DNA of 64,000 nucleotides from assembly GCF_030131845.1 (NCBI RefSeq), contig NZ_JASKYM010000002.1, positions 566,510-630,509 of the forward strand. The letters are read 5' to 3'. Shown here piece by piece: positions 44,799-54,721 of this stretch. The first letter of the stretch is position 1. The number at the start of each line of letters is the position of its first letter. The notes beneath the pieces are model-generated. The model had not been told where the DNA came from. It worked only from the letters and a program-made list of their open reading frames with translations, and searched no databases. The position numbers and the translations under genes were made by a program. Source of the DNA: Romboutsia sedimentorum (lineage in GTDB: Bacteria > Bacillota > Clostridia > Peptostreptococcales > Peptostreptococcaceae).

Positions 44799-46619
44799 TT
44801 ATTTTCCTTGTCTAGACTTATTATATCTTAATCTTTCTGTTTCGTTTAAGAATTTTTTTCTAAGTCTTATAGAGTCAGGAGTTATTTCAACTAATTCATC
44901 ATCATCTATAAATTCTAAAGCTTCTTCAAGAGTGAATAATCTAGCAGGTTGTAATTTAACAGCATCATCAGTACCAGAAGCACGAACGTTAGTTAATTTC
45001 TTGTTTTTACAAGCGTTAACAACCATATCATCTTTTCTTGAGTTCATACCGATTATCATACCTTCGTAAACTTCAACACCTGGATCAACGAACATAGAAG
45101 CTCTATCACTTAAAGCGCTTAAAGAGTAAGCCATTGTAGAACCTGATCCTTGAGCAACTAAAACTCCATTACTTCTTCCTGGTATTGAACCTTTATGCTC
45201 TTCGTATTTCTCGAATGATCTAACTAAAGTTCCTTCTCCACGAGTATCGTTTATGAATTCACTTCTATATCCTAAAAGTCCTCTAGTTGGAGCTATAAAT
45301 GTTATTTTAACATAATCTCCTTCTATTTCCATTGCTTCCATCATTGCTTTTCTTAAGTTAAGTTTGTTTATAACAGTTCCTGAGTATATTTCTGGACAGT
45401 TAACTATAACTCTCTCCATAGGCTCCATTAACTTACCGTTTTCTTTAGTAAGTAAAACTTGAGGTTTAGATACACCTATTTCGTATCCTTCACGTCTCAT
45501 GTTTTCAAGAAGTATAGATAAGTGAAGCTCTCCACGTCCTGATACTCTGAATCCGTCAGTAGTATCCATTGGCTCAACTTTAAGTCCAACGTTAACTTCT
45601 AATTCTTTATCTAATCTATCTTTTATATGTCTAGTAGTTACGAATTTACCACTCTTACCGCAGAATGGAGAATCATTAACTAAGAAGTTCATAGATAATG
45701 TAGGCTCTTCTATGTGTATAAGCTCCATTGCCATTGGATTGTCAGTATCACATATAGTTTCACCTATAGATATATCTGGCATACCAGCAACAACAACTAT
45801 GTCACCTGAATAAGCTTCATCTTTTTCTACTTGGATTAATCCTTCGTAAGCTGTAAGTTTAGATATTTTTCCTCTAGCAACAGATCCGTCAACTTTACAT
45901 ACAGAAACAGTAGAACCATTTTTAACAGTTCCTTTGTAAACTCTACCAATACCAAGTCTACCTACATATTCATCATATGCAAGAGCAGATATTTGAAGTT
46001 GTAAAGATTCTTCACTGTAATCAGGGTATGCTTCAACATGGTTTATAACTGTTTCGAATAATGGAGATAAATCAGTACTTTCGTCATCCATTTCTTTCTT
46101 AGCTATACCTTGCTTAGCTACACCGTATATTATTGGGAATTCACATTGCTCATCGCTAGCATTTAAGTCAACGAATAAGTCGAATACTTCATCAACAACT
46201 TCTTCAGCTCTTTGATCAGACTTATCTATTTTGTTTATAAATAGTATAGGTCTAAGTCCAGCTTCTAAAGATTTTTGTAAAACGAATCTAGTTTGAGGCA
46301 TTGGCCCTTCACTAGCATCAACTAGTAATACAACAGTATCAACAGTCTTGATAACACGTTCAACTTCAGAAGAGAAGTCACTATGTCCAGGAGTATCTAC
46401 TATATTTATTTTGTAATCCTTGTAGTTGATAGAACAGTTTTTAGAATATATTGTTATACCTCTCTCGGCTTCAAGGTCATTACTATCCATTACACAGTCT
46501 TTTACGACTTCATTATCTCTAAAAGTTCCAGATTGATGTAAGAATGCATCAACTAGTGTTGATTTACCGGCATCAACGTGGGCAATAACTGCGATATTTA
46601 TAATTTTATTTTTTGACAT
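44799..46619 (-). CDS. typA: Translational GTPase TypA/BipA
   Basis: A 606-residue ribosome-binding GTPase involved in 50S assembly and stress adaptation. G1 [10 protein letters not shown]2 RGITI, G3 DTPGH and G4 NKIDK are present, followed by the EF-G-like domains and the TypA-specific C-terminal domain ([19 protein letters not shown]). ATG 46619 follows AAAGGAG; the 21-nt longer start would precede that site. Confidence 0.95.
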   Translation of the reverse strand: MSKNKIINIAVIAHVDAGKSTLVDAFLHQSGTFRDNEVVKDCVMDSNDLEAERGITIYSKNCSINYKDYKINIVDTPGHSDFSSEVERVIKTVDTVVLLVDASEGPMPQTRFVLQKSLEAGLRPILFINKIDKSDQRAEEVVDEVFDLFVDLNASDEQCEFPIIYGVAKQGIAKKEMDDESTDLSPLFETVINHVEAYPDYSEESLQLQISALAYDEYVGRLGIGRVYKGTVKNGSTVSVCKVDGSVARGKISKLTAYEGLIQVEKDEAYSGDIVVVAGMPDISIGETICDTDNPMAMELIHIEEPTLSMNFLVNDSPFCGKSGKFVTTRHIKDRLDKELEVNVGLKVEPMDTTDGFRVSGRGELHLSILLENMRREGYEIGVSKPQVLLTKENGKLMEPMERVIVNCPEIYSGTVINKLNLRKAMMEAMEIEGDYVKITFIAPTRGLLGYRSEFINDTRGEGTLVRSFEKYEEHKGSIPGRSNGVLVAQGSGSTMAYSLSALSDRASMFVDPGVEVYEGMIIGMNSRKDDMVVNACKNKKLTNVRASGTDDAVKLQPARLFTLEEALEFIDDDELVEITPDSIRLRKKFLNETERLRYNKSRQGK

Positions 46620-46766
46620 TTGTGTTGCTCCTTTCAGCATTAAAATAACTTTATAAGTATAGCACAGTATTAATGTGTATACAAGATACTTTTATAGTGA
46701 AAATATAAGAAGTTAGTTAATTATTTTTTTCTAGATAGAACTCATGTAAAAAATAATCAAAGTGCA

Positions 46767-46795
46767 TTGATACACCACATCTCATGAGTTATAAT
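46767..46795 (+). promoter_or_regulatory. Promoter of the PocR-type regulator gene
   Basis: TTGATA, 17 bp, TATAAT. An inverted repeat AACTCATG (46739-46746)/CATGAGTT (46783-46790) overlaps it and may be an operator. The following 190-nt leader has a four-codon ORF with its own SD (ATG near 46843) and is otherwise AT-rich. Confidence 0.65.
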
Positions 46796-46987
46796 ATAAT
46801 TGAGAGGGAAAATGTTTTAATCAAAGGGTGCAAGAGGTAAGTATGAAAATGCAATAAATGTAATTTTTTTAGGATGAAAGAAATTAGAAAAAAATATAAT
46901 AAGTTTTCATATAAATAAATATTTATTATATTTTATAATCTAGGATGTTTTATAATTTATCAAAAAATGCAAAAGGGATGTGAAACA

Positions 46988-47962
46988 TTGAAAAGTACGT
47001 TATCATTAGAAGAAATAATAGACATAGAATCATTCCAAAAAATACAAGATGATATAGCTCAAGCAACAGACATAGCTGTGATAATGATTGATTATAAGGG
47101 AAAGCCAATAACTAATCACAGTAATTGTACTAAGTTTTGTTCTATGGTTAGAAAGATAGAAGAGTATTCAATTCTTTGCGAAAAATGTGATTCAAGAGGT
47201 GGTTTAGAATCGGTAAGAATAAAACAAGCCTACATATACAAATGTCATAAAGGATTAGTTGATTTTGCAGTGCCTATAATAGTTAAAGATCAATATTTAG
47301 GTGCAGTAATGGCGGGACAGATTTTAGTTGAAGATGATGAAAGTGTTGAATTAGAAGAAATTGTTAGGATAAAGAAAGAATTTAAGAGCATAGATGAAAA
47401 AACAAGGAAAGATTTAGAGCAAGAATACGAAAAATTACCTACACTTAGTTTTAAAAAGATAAAGTCAGTAGCACAAATGATGTTTCATATAAGTAACTAC
47501 ATAGTTGAGGAAGCGATACTTAAAATTTCATTAAATGAAGCTAATTGTAAATTAAGAGAAGGAAAAAAGGTAGATATAGATGAAAATTTAAATGAATCTG
47601 TTAATTTAAAAACTAACGAAGAGGATGTGGAATCACCTATAATAAAAGCCATTGAATATATAGATGATAATATTGATAAAAATATAACTCTAGATAAGAT
47701 ATCTTTTGTTTGTAATCTAAGTCAGTGCTATTTTAGTAAACTGTTTAAAAAGGAAACTGGAGTTAATTTTATTTCATATTTAAATATAAAAAAGATATCA
47801 AAGGCAAAACAATTGTTAATAAATACAGAAGATCCAATAAACAACATAGCTATAAACTTAGGTTTTGAAGATTGCGGGTACTTTATAAGGATATTTAAAA
47901 AGCAAGAAGGTATTACGCCTAAAAAATATAGAGATTTATACAAAAAAGATAGTTCTATTTAA
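46988..47962 (+). CDS. PocR-domain AraC family regulator
   Basis: 324 residues. The N-terminal PocR ligand-binding domain (about 8-170) carries conserved cysteines in NCTKFCSMV, LCEKCDSRGG and YKCHKGLVDFAVPI. A C-terminal AraC/XylS double helix-turn-helix (about 218-320) includes CYFSKLFKKETGVNFISYL and GFEDCGYFIRIFKKQEGITP. PocR activates B12-dependent diol operons, so this is the likely activator of the dehydratase genes 180 bp downstream. TTG 46988 is spaced from AAGGGATG, whereas ATG 46967 has no SD. Confidence 0.88.
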   Translation: MKSTLSLEEIIDIESFQKIQDDIAQATDIAVIMIDYKGKPITNHSNCTKFCSMVRKIEEYSILCEKCDSRGGLESVRIKQAYIYKCHKGLVDFAVPIIVKDQYLGAVMAGQILVEDDESVELEEIVRIKKEFKSIDEKTRKDLEQEYEKLPTLSFKKIKSVAQMMFHISNYIVEEAILKISLNEANCKLREGKKVDIDENLNESVNLKTNEEDVESPIIKAIEYIDDNIDKNITLDKISFVCNLSQCYFSKLFKKETGVNFISYLNIKKISKAKQLLINTEDPINNIAINLGFEDCGYFIRIFKKQEGITPKKYRDLYKKDSSI

Positions 47963-47980
47963 AAAATAGGACTATTTTTA
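47949..47980 (+). terminator. Intrinsic terminator after the regulator
   Basis: ATAGTTCTATTT/AAATAGGACTAT (one G-U pair) is followed by TTTTTA. Confidence 0.7.
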
Positions 47981-48016
47981 TGTCTAAAAATAAAAATATC
48001 AAAAAAATCCTATTTC

Positions 48017-48060
48017 AAAAAGTCAAAATAGACCAAATTATTCCATAAAAAGACAAAATA
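48017..48060 (+). promoter_or_regulatory. Direct repeat, candidate PocR-type operator
   Basis: AAAAAGTCAAAATA (48017-48030) and AAAAAGACAAAATA (48047-48060) differ at one base of 14 and start 30 bp apart, about three helical turns. The second ends 11 bp before the -35 box. Tandem direct repeats beside the -35 are how AraC-family activators bind. Confidence 0.55.
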
Positions 48061-48071
48061 TTAAGATGTAT

Positions 48072-48100
48072 TTAATAAAATATTAAGTTAAACTTATAAC
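48072..48100 (+). promoter_or_regulatory. Promoter of the glycerol dehydratase operon
   Basis: TTAATA, 17 bp, TATAAC. The weak -35 is consistent with a need for an activator. Confidence 0.5.
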
Positions 48101-48140
48101 AAGGAAAACGAAATCAATGATTTGAGGGGGAAATAAAAAA

Positions 48141-49805
48141 GTGAAATCAAAAAGATTTGAAGCTTTAGCTAAACGTCCAGTAAACCAAGATGGTATTATT
48201 GGGGAATGGGCAGATGAAGGATTAATTGCAATGAATAGCCCTAATGATCCTAAGCCTTCTATAAAATTAGAAGATGGAAGAGTTATTGAATTAGATAGTA
48301 AAAAAAGAGAAGATTTTGATATGATAGATAGATTTATAGCTGACTACGCTATAAATTTAGATAAAGCAGAAGAATTTATGAATTTAGATTCATTAGAAAT
48401 AGCTAGAAGACTAGTAGATATAAATGTAGGAAGAGAAGAAATAGTTAAAATAAGTACATCTATAACGCCAGCTAAAATAGTTGAAGTTGTGTCTCATATG
48501 AATGTTGTTGAGATGATGATGGCAATGCAAAAAATGCGTGCAAGAAAAACACCATCAAATCAATGTCACGTAACAAATTTAAAAGATAATCCAGTTCAAA
48601 TAGCTGCAGATGCTGCGGAAGCTGGAATAAGAGGATTCTCAGAACAAGAAACTACTGTTGCTATAACTAGATATGCACCATTTAATGCACTAGCTATACT
48701 TATAGGTTCTCAAGTTGGACGTGGAGGAGTGTTAACTCAATGTTCAGTTGAAGAAGCAACTGAACTTGACCTAGGGATGAGAGGTCTTACTAGTTATGCT
48801 GAAACAGTTTCTGTATATGGTACAGAATCAGTATTTACAGATGGTGATGATACTCCTTGGTCAAAAACATTCTTAGCATCAGCTTACGCATCAAGAGGAT
48901 TAAAAATGAGATATACATCAGGTACAGGTTCAGAGGCATTAATGGGATACGCTGAAGGTAAGTCAATGCTTTACTTAGAATCTAGATGTATATACATAAC
49001 TAAAGGTGCAGGGGTTCAAGGTCTTCAAAATGGTGCAGTTAGTTGTATAGGTATGACGGGAGCAGTACCATCTGGAATAAGAGCAGTGCTTGCAGAAAAC
49101 TTGATAGCTTCTATGCTAGATATAGAAGTTGCATCAGGTAATGATCAAACATTCTCACACTCTGATATAAGAAGAACTGCTAGAACATTAATGCAAATGT
49201 TGCCAGGAACAGACTTTATATTCTCAGGATATAGTGCAGTTCCAAATTATGATAACATGTTTGCGGGTTCAAACTTTGATGCAGAAGATTTTGATGATTA
49301 TAACATACTTCAAAGAGATTTAATGGTAGATGGTGGACTTAGACCAGTAAACGAAGATGAAACAATAGCAATAAGAAATAAAGCAGCAAGAGCTATACAA
49401 GCAGTATTTAAAGAATTAGAATTCCCAGATGTAACTGATGAAGAAGTAGAAGCTGCAACTTATGCTCATGGAAGTAAAGATATGCCAGAAAGAAATATAG
49501 TTGAAGACTTAAAGGCAGCAGAAGAAATGCTAAAAAATAAAATAACTGGTCTTGATATAGTTAAGGCACTAAGCAAACACGGATTTGACGATGTTGCTCA
49601 AAATATATTAAATATGCTTAAACAAAGAGTTACAGGAGATTATTTACAAACATCAGCTATACTAGATGAAAACTTTGATGTTATAAGTGCGGTTAATGAT
49701 ATAAATGATTATAGAGGTCCTGGAACAGGATATAGAATAAGTGAAGAAAGATGGAATGAAATAAAGAATATACCAAATGTAATAAAACCAGAAGATATAG
49801 ATTAA
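48141..49805 (+). CDS. B12-dependent glycerol/propanediol dehydratase, large subunit
   Basis: 554 residues, GTG start after GAGGGGG. It forms the TIM barrel that holds adenosylcobalamin, K+ and substrate, converting glycerol to 3-hydroxypropionaldehyde or 1,2-propanediol to propionaldehyde. The N-terminus [22 protein letters not shown] and the barrel segments [40 protein letters not shown] and [20 protein letters not shown] are those of DhaB/PduC. It is not the B12-independent glycyl-radical type, since no glycyl-radical loop or activase is present. Confidence 0.95.
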   Translation: MKSKRFEALAKRPVNQDGIIGEWADEGLIAMNSPNDPKPSIKLEDGRVIELDSKKREDFDMIDRFIADYAINLDKAEEFMNLDSLEIARRLVDINVGREEIVKISTSITPAKIVEVVSHMNVVEMMMAMQKMRARKTPSNQCHVTNLKDNPVQIAADAAEAGIRGFSEQETTVAITRYAPFNALAILIGSQVGRGGVLTQCSVEEATELDLGMRGLTSYAETVSVYGTESVFTDGDDTPWSKTFLASAYASRGLKMRYTSGTGSEALMGYAEGKSMLYLESRCIYITKGAGVQGLQNGAVSCIGMTGAVPSGIRAVLAENLIASMLDIEVASGNDQTFSHSDIRRTARTLMQMLPGTDFIFSGYSAVPNYDNMFAGSNFDAEDFDDYNILQRDLMVDGGLRPVNEDETIAIRNKAARAIQAVFKELEFPDVTDEEVEAATYAHGSKDMPERNIVEDLKAAEEMLKNKITGLDIVKALSKHGFDDVAQNILNMLKQRVTGDYLQTSAILDENFDVISAVNDINDYRGPGTGYRISEERWNEIKNIPNVIKPEDID

Positions 49806-49818
49806 GGGGATGAAATAT

Positions 49819-50382
49819 ATGAATAAGTTTGTAATGCCAACTCTTCAAATTGAAGAAATTGGAGAAGCTAGCGTTGGAACAAGATCAGATGAAGTTGTTA
49901 TAGGAATAGGACCTTCATTTTTAAAACATCAAAATAAAACTATAGTTAAGATAAGTCATGAAGAAGTTTTAAGAGAGTTAATAGCTGGAATAGAAGAGGA
50001 AGGATTACATGCTCGTATAATAAGAGTACTAAGAACTTCAGATGTCTCATTTATGGGAAATGATGCAGCAAAATATAGTGGTTCAGGAATAGGAATAGGC
50101 ATTCAATCAAAAGGAACAACTATAATACACCAAAAAGACTTACTTCCCTTAAATAATATAGAGCTATTCCCACAAGCTCCACTACTAGATTTAGATACTT
50201 TTAGACTAATAGGTAAAAATGCAGCAAAGTATGCAAAAGGAGAATCTCCAAATCCAGTACCTACTAGAAATGACCAAATGGCTAGACCTAAGTTTATGGC
50301 AATAGCTGCATTACTTCATATAAAAGAAACGAAGCATATTGTACAAAATAGTAAGCCAGAACAAATAGAGGTTAAATTTTAA
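49819..50382 (+). CDS. Glycerol/propanediol dehydratase, medium subunit
   Basis: 187 residues with the cobalamin-contacting fold: [48 protein letters not shown] and [20 protein letters not shown]. The protein begins almost directly at the core fold and lacks the 30-odd residue N-terminal extension that targets PduD to microcompartments. It is thus of the short DhaC type. ATG 49819 is 9 nt from AAGGGG; ATG 49810 abuts that site. Confidence 0.93.
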   Translation: MNKFVMPTLQIEEIGEASVGTRSDEVVIGIGPSFLKHQNKTIVKISHEEVLRELIAGIEEEGLHARIIRVLRTSDVSFMGNDAAKYSGSGIGIGIQSKGTTIIHQKDLLPLNNIELFPQAPLLDLDTFRLIGKNAAKYAKGESPNPVPTRNDQMARPKFMAIAALLHIKETKHIVQNSKPEQIEVKF

Positions 50383-50402
50383 TTACGGGAAGGAGATATA
50401 TC

Positions 50403-50825
50403 ATGCAAGCAACTAAAATGACTACTAAAGAGTATCCTTTAGCAACTAAGATACCAGGAAATATAAAAACACCAACAGGAAAAAAATTAGAAGATATAAC
50501 ATTAGAAAGCGTTATGTCAGAAGAAATAAAACCTGAAGATATAAGAATATCTAAAGAAACGCTAGAGATGCAAGCTCAAATAGCTGAGGAAATGGATAGA
50601 TATGCAATAGCAAGGAACTTTAGAAGAGCAGGAGAGCTTATAAGTGTTCCTGATGAAAGAATACTTGAAATATATAATGCATTAAGACCTTTTAGATCTA
50701 CTAAAGAAGAATTATTAGAAATAGCAGATGAACTTGAAAAAAAATATAATGCTAAAGTAAATGCGGAATTTATAAGAGAAGCAGCTCAAGTTTATGAAAC
50801 TAGAAAAAAATTAAGAGTAGAATAA
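50403..50825 (+). CDS. Glycerol/propanediol dehydratase, small subunit
   Basis: 140 residues, like DhaE (about 141), and shorter than microcompartment-targeted PduE. Signature sequences: TKEYPLATKIPGNIKTPTGK, LEMQAQIAEEMDRYAIARNF and IYNALRPFRSTKEELLEIAD. It completes the (alpha-beta-gamma)2 holoenzyme. SD AAGGAG. Confidence 0.93.
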   Translation: MQATKMTTKEYPLATKIPGNIKTPTGKKLEDITLESVMSEEIKPEDIRISKETLEMQAQIAEEMDRYAIARNFRRAGELISVPDERILEIYNALRPFRSTKEELLEIADELEKKYNAKVNAEFIREAAQVYETRKKLRVE

Positions 50826-50845
50826 ATATAAAAGGATGTAAAAAA

Positions 50846-52663
50846 ATGAAAATAATAGCTGGTGTAGATATTGGAAATGCTACAACAGAAGTAGCTCTTG
50901 CAAAAATATATGATGATAAATGTGAGTTTATTTCAAGCGGTATAGTTTCAACTAGCGGAATAAAAGGAACTAAAGAAAATATAACTGGGGTTATTTCATC
51001 ATTAAATATGGCACTTAAAAATGCAAAATTACAAATGAAAGATTTAGATTTAGTGAGAATTAATGAAGCAGCTCCAGTTATAGGCGATGTTGCAATGGAA
51101 ACTATAACAGAAACTATAATAACAGAATCAACTATGATAGGTCACAATCCATCTACACCTGGTGGAGAAGGTCTTGGGACTGGAAAAACTATAAACATAA
51201 AAGATTTAGAACTATTAGAAGGTGAATCTTTAGAAGAAAGTTATATTCCATTAGTTTTAAGTGAAATGAATTTCTTGGAAGCTGCACATAGAATAAATTA
51301 TGCAGTTGAAAATGGTATAGATATAACAGGTGCAATAATTCAAAGAGATGATGCTGTATTAATAAACAATAGACTAAATAAAAGTATACCTATAGTAGAT
51401 GAAGTTACTTTATTAGAAAAAGTACCTCTAGATATGTTATGTACAGTAGAGGTAGCTCCACCTGGTAAAGTTATAGACAAACTTTCAAATCCATATGGGA
51501 TAGCAACAGTTTTTAATTTATCTTCAGAAGAAACCAAAATGATAGTTCCTATATCAAGAGCGCTTATAGGTAACAGATCAGCCGTAGTTATTAAAACTCC
51601 AAAAGGCGATGTAAAAGAAAAAAAGATACCTGCTGGAAAAATGATTATTGAGGGTGAAAGAAGAAAAGAAGTTGTTGATGTGGACCAAGGTGCTAAAAAA
51701 ATAATGGATGCAGTAAATTTAAGCTTGCCAATTACAGATATAAAAGGAGAGTCAGGAACTAACGTAGGCGGAATGATTGAAAGAGTAAGACAAGTTATGA
51801 GTGGACTTACTGATCAAAATATATCTGATATAAAGATTCAAGACTTAGTGGCAGTAGATACATTTACACCGCAAAATGTAAAAGGTGGGCTTGCTAATGA
51901 ATTTTCTATGGAAAATGCTGTAGGTATAGCGGTTATGGTTAAAGCTGATAAGCTTCAGATGCAAATGATAGCTGAGGAATTAGAAAATAAACTAGGAATA
52001 AAAGTGGAAGTTGGAGGAGTAGAAGCAGATGTTGCAATAAAGGGTGCTCTAACAACTCCAGGAACTAGTGCACCACTTGCAATACTTGATATGGGAGCAG
52101 GGTCAACTGATGCATCTATAATCAATAAACAAGGTGAAATAAAATCTATACACTTAGCTGGTGCTGGAAATATGGTAACTATGCTTATAAAATCAGAGCT
52201 TGGTCTTGATGACTTTTCTACCGCTGAAGATATAAAGAAATATTCTCTAGCAAAGGTAGAATCATTATTTAATATAAGACATGAGGATGGAAGTGTAGAA
52301 TTTTTTGAAAAACCATTAGATTCATCTGTGTTTGCAAAGGTTGTAATTATAAAAGACAACGAACTAATACCAATAGATGGTCAAAATTCAGTTGAAAAAA
52401 TAAAAAATATAAGAAGACAAGCAAAAGAAAAAGTATTTGTTACAAACTGTCTAAGAGCTCTTAGTGTGGTTTCTCCTACTGGAAACATTAGAGATATAGA
52501 ATTTGTAGTTTTAGTTGGAGGTTCATCGCTAGATTTTGAAGTACCTCAGCTTATAACAGATTCGCTATCTCATTACGGTGTTGTTGCAGGTAGGGGAAAT
52601 ATAAGGGGTACAGAAGGACCAAGAAACGCAGTAGCAACAGGTCTTATATTATCTTCTAACTAA
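50846..52663 (+). CDS. Diol dehydratase reactivase, large subunit
   Basis: 605 residues of an Hsp70-like ATPase (DdrA/GdrA/DhaF). It expels damaged cobalamin from inactivated dehydratase in exchange for ADP/ATP. ATPase motifs include GVDIGNATTEVALAK at the N-terminus and LAILDMGAGSTDASIINKQG near 410-430; VGGSSLDFEVPQLI is near the C-terminus. A large subunit needs the small subunit encoded 10 bp downstream. Confidence 0.93.
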   Translation: MKIIAGVDIGNATTEVALAKIYDDKCEFISSGIVSTSGIKGTKENITGVISSLNMALKNAKLQMKDLDLVRINEAAPVIGDVAMETITETIITESTMIGHNPSTPGGEGLGTGKTINIKDLELLEGESLEESYIPLVLSEMNFLEAAHRINYAVENGIDITGAIIQRDDAVLINNRLNKSIPIVDEVTLLEKVPLDMLCTVEVAPPGKVIDKLSNPYGIATVFNLSSEETKMIVPISRALIGNRSAVVIKTPKGDVKEKKIPAGKMIIEGERRKEVVDVDQGAKKIMDAVNLSLPITDIKGESGTNVGGMIERVRQVMSGLTDQNISDIKIQDLVAVDTFTPQNVKGGLANEFSMENAVGIAVMVKADKLQMQMIAEELENKLGIKVEVGGVEADVAIKGALTTPGTSAPLAILDMGAGSTDASIINKQGEIKSIHLAGAGNMVTMLIKSELGLDDFSTAEDIKKYSLAKVESLFNIRHEDGSVEFFEKPLDSSVFAKVVIIKDNELIPIDGQNSVEKIKNIRRQAKEKVFVTNCLRALSVVSPTGNIRDIEFVVLVGGSSLDFEVPQLITDSLSHYGVVAGRGNIRGTEGPRNAVATGLILSSN

Positions 52664-52673
52664 GGAGTTTATT

Positions 52674-53030
52674 ATGAGTATAAAAAGTTATGATTTAGAT
52701 ACGCCAAGTGTATATGTATTTCATTGTAATGATATAGATATAGAAAAGTTTAAGGAAGTTTTATGGGGGATAGAAGAAGAAGGAATTCCATACAAATTAG
52801 AGTCTACAACTATGGAGATTTCTAATGAATTAAGTCATAAAGCAGCTTTAAAATCTAAATTAGGAGTAGGAATAGGTATAAGTAAAGATAAAATATCTTT
52901 AACTACTAATAAATTAGATAAAAATAAGCCCTTGATTAGCATCGAACTTAATCAAGATTATACTAGATTAAGAAATTTGGGTTCTAATGGAGCTAGATTA
53001 GTTAAAGGGATAGAACTTAAATATATTTAA
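52674..53030 (+). CDS. Diol dehydratase reactivase, small subunit
   Basis: 118 residues related to the medium dehydratase subunit (DdrB/PduH/GdrB). Motifs: LWGIEEEGIPYKLES, SKLGVGIGISKDKISL and LRNLGSNGARLVKG. It swaps with the dehydratase beta subunit during reactivation. SD AAGGAG just upstream. Confidence 0.88.
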   Translation: MSIKSYDLDTPSVYVFHCNDIDIEKFKEVLWGIEEEGIPYKLESTTMEISNELSHKAALKSKLGVGIGISKDKISLTTNKLDKNKPLISIELNQDYTRLRNLGSNGARLVKGIELKYI

Positions 53031-53042
53031 GGAGGTATAGAT

Positions 53043-53468
53043 ATGAAAAAGTTAAACGAATACAAAGAATTAAGCTTAGAAATTGTTAAAGTAATGGCTA
53101 AAAGTGCAGAAGAAAAGGCATTAGAAATAAATGTACCTGTAGTATTTTCAGCAGTAGATAAAGGTGCAAACCTTATGCTAATGCATAGAATGGAAGATGC
53201 TTTCGTAACAAGTATAGATATATCAATAAATAAGGCATTTACATCAGCTTGCTTAAAGCAAGGAACTCATGAAATAGTAGATGCAGTTCAACCAGGAGCA
53301 TCTTTATATGGGCTTCAGCTTACAAATAATGCAAGAATAGTTCCTTTTGGTGGAGGTCTGCCAATAATAGTTGAAGGTCAAGTTGTTGGAGCAGTAGGTG
53401 TAAGTGGAGGAACAGTAGAAGAAGATATGTTAATAGCACAAGCTGCTGTTGATGCTTTTAATAAATAA
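53043..53468 (+). CDS. HbpS/GlcG-family protein of the diol dehydratase operon
   Basis: 141 residues of the GlcG/HbpS (PduO C-terminal-like) fold: ALEINVPVVFSAVDKGANLML, NKAFTSACLKQGTHEI, PFGGGLPIIVEGQVVGAVGVSGGTVEEDM. Members bind heme or cobalamin-like cofactors and recur in glycerol operons, but their role is unclear. The N-terminal adenosyltransferase domain of PduO is absent. So no corrinoid adenosyltransferase is encoded here. Confidence 0.85.
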   Translation: MKKLNEYKELSLEIVKVMAKSAEEKALEINVPVVFSAVDKGANLMLMHRMEDAFVTSIDISINKAFTSACLKQGTHEIVDAVQPGASLYGLQLTNNARIVPFGGGLPIIVEGQVVGAVGVSGGTVEEDMLIAQAAVDAFNK

Positions 53469-53509
53469 AAATAATAAAAAGACAACATAAAAATTTGGAG
53501 GATATAAAA

Positions 53510-54670
53510 ATGAGCAGAATGTATGATTACTTAGTACCAAGTGTAAACTTTATGGGACCTGGATGTTTAAAGGTTGTAGGTGAAAGAGCAAAAATGTTAG
53601 GTGGAAAAAAAGTTTTAATAGTTACAGATAAATTCTTAAAAAATCAAGAAAATGGAGCAGTAGAACAAACTGTAAAATACTTAGAAGAAGCTGGACTTGA
53701 AATTGCTATATATGATGGAACTGAACCAAATCCAAAGGATACTAATGTAGCTGAAGGTTTAAAAGTATTCAAAGAAGAAAATTGTGATATGATAGTTACG
53801 GTAGGTGGAGGTTCTCCTCATGACTGTGGTAAAGGTATAGGAATCGCTGCAACTCATGAAGGTGATTTATATAACTATGCAGGAATAGAAACTTTAACTA
53901 ATGCACTACCACCAATATTAGCTGTAAACACTACTGCAGGAACTGCAAGTGAAGTTACAAGACACTGCGTTATAACTAATACAAAAACAAAAGTTAAATA
54001 TGTTATAGTAAGTTGGAGAAACTTACCATTAGTATCTTTCAATGACCCAGAATTAATGGTTGGAAAGCCAGCAGGACTTACTGCAGCTACAGGAATGGAT
54101 GCATTAACTCATGCAGTAGAAGCTTATGTTTCTAAAGATGCGAACCCAGTAACAGATGCATCTGCTATACAATCTATAAAATTAATAGCAAATAACTTAA
54201 GACAAGCTGTTGCTATGGGAGATAACATAGAAGCTAGAACAAATATGTCTTATGCTTCATTATTAGCAGGTATGGCATTTAACAATGGTAACTTAGGTTA
54301 TGTTCATGCGATGGCTCACCAATTAGGTGGATTATATGATATGCCACATGGTGTTGCTAATGCAATGTTATTACCTCATGTTTGTAAATATAATGTAATA
54401 TCTAATCCACAAAAATTCGCTGATATAGCAGAATTTATGGGAGAAAAAATAGATGGATTATCAGTTCATGAAGCTGCACAAAAAGCTATAGATGCAATGT
54501 TTAGATTATCTAAAGATATAGGTATACCAACTTCATTAAAAGAAAAAGGTATAAAGGAAGAAGATTTTGAATACATGGCTGAAATGGCTCTTAAAGATGG
54601 AAATGCTTTTAGTAACCCAAGAAAAGGAAATGAAAAAGATATAGTAAATATATTTAAATCAGCGTATTAA
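53510..54670 (+). CDS. dhaT: 1,3-propanediol dehydrogenase
   Basis: A 386-residue iron-dependent group III alcohol dehydrogenase that reduces 3-hydroxypropionaldehyde to 1,3-propanediol with NADH, restoring NAD+. NAD motif VGGGSPHDCGKGI, metal-binding AMAHQLGGLYDMPHGVANA and MDALTHAVEAYVS match DhaT. ATG 53510 follows GGAGGAT; the TTG at 53495 overlaps the SD. It is placed after the dehydratase genes, as expected. Confidence 0.93.
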   Translation: MSRMYDYLVPSVNFMGPGCLKVVGERAKMLGGKKVLIVTDKFLKNQENGAVEQTVKYLEEAGLEIAIYDGTEPNPKDTNVAEGLKVFKEENCDMIVTVGGGSPHDCGKGIGIAATHEGDLYNYAGIETLTNALPPILAVNTTAGTASEVTRHCVITNTKTKVKYVIVSWRNLPLVSFNDPELMVGKPAGLTAATGMDALTHAVEAYVSKDANPVTDASAIQSIKLIANNLRQAVAMGDNIEARTNMSYASLLAGMAFNNGNLGYVHAMAHQLGGLYDMPHGVANAMLLPHVCKYNVISNPQKFADIAEFMGEKIDGLSVHEAAQKAIDAMFRLSKDIGIPTSLKEKGIKEEDFEYMAEMALKDGNAFSNPRKGNEKDIVNIFKSAY

Positions 54671-54680
54671 TATAATTATC

Positions 54681-54706
54681 CCCCCTCAGAGATGAGAGGG
54701 GAATTT
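54681..54706 (+). terminator. Hairpin between dhaT and glpF
   Basis: CCCCTC/GAGGGG with a short loop is followed by AATTTTATG. It probably reduces readthrough into the channel gene. Confidence 0.55.
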
Positions 54707-54721
54707 TATGGGGGGAATAAA

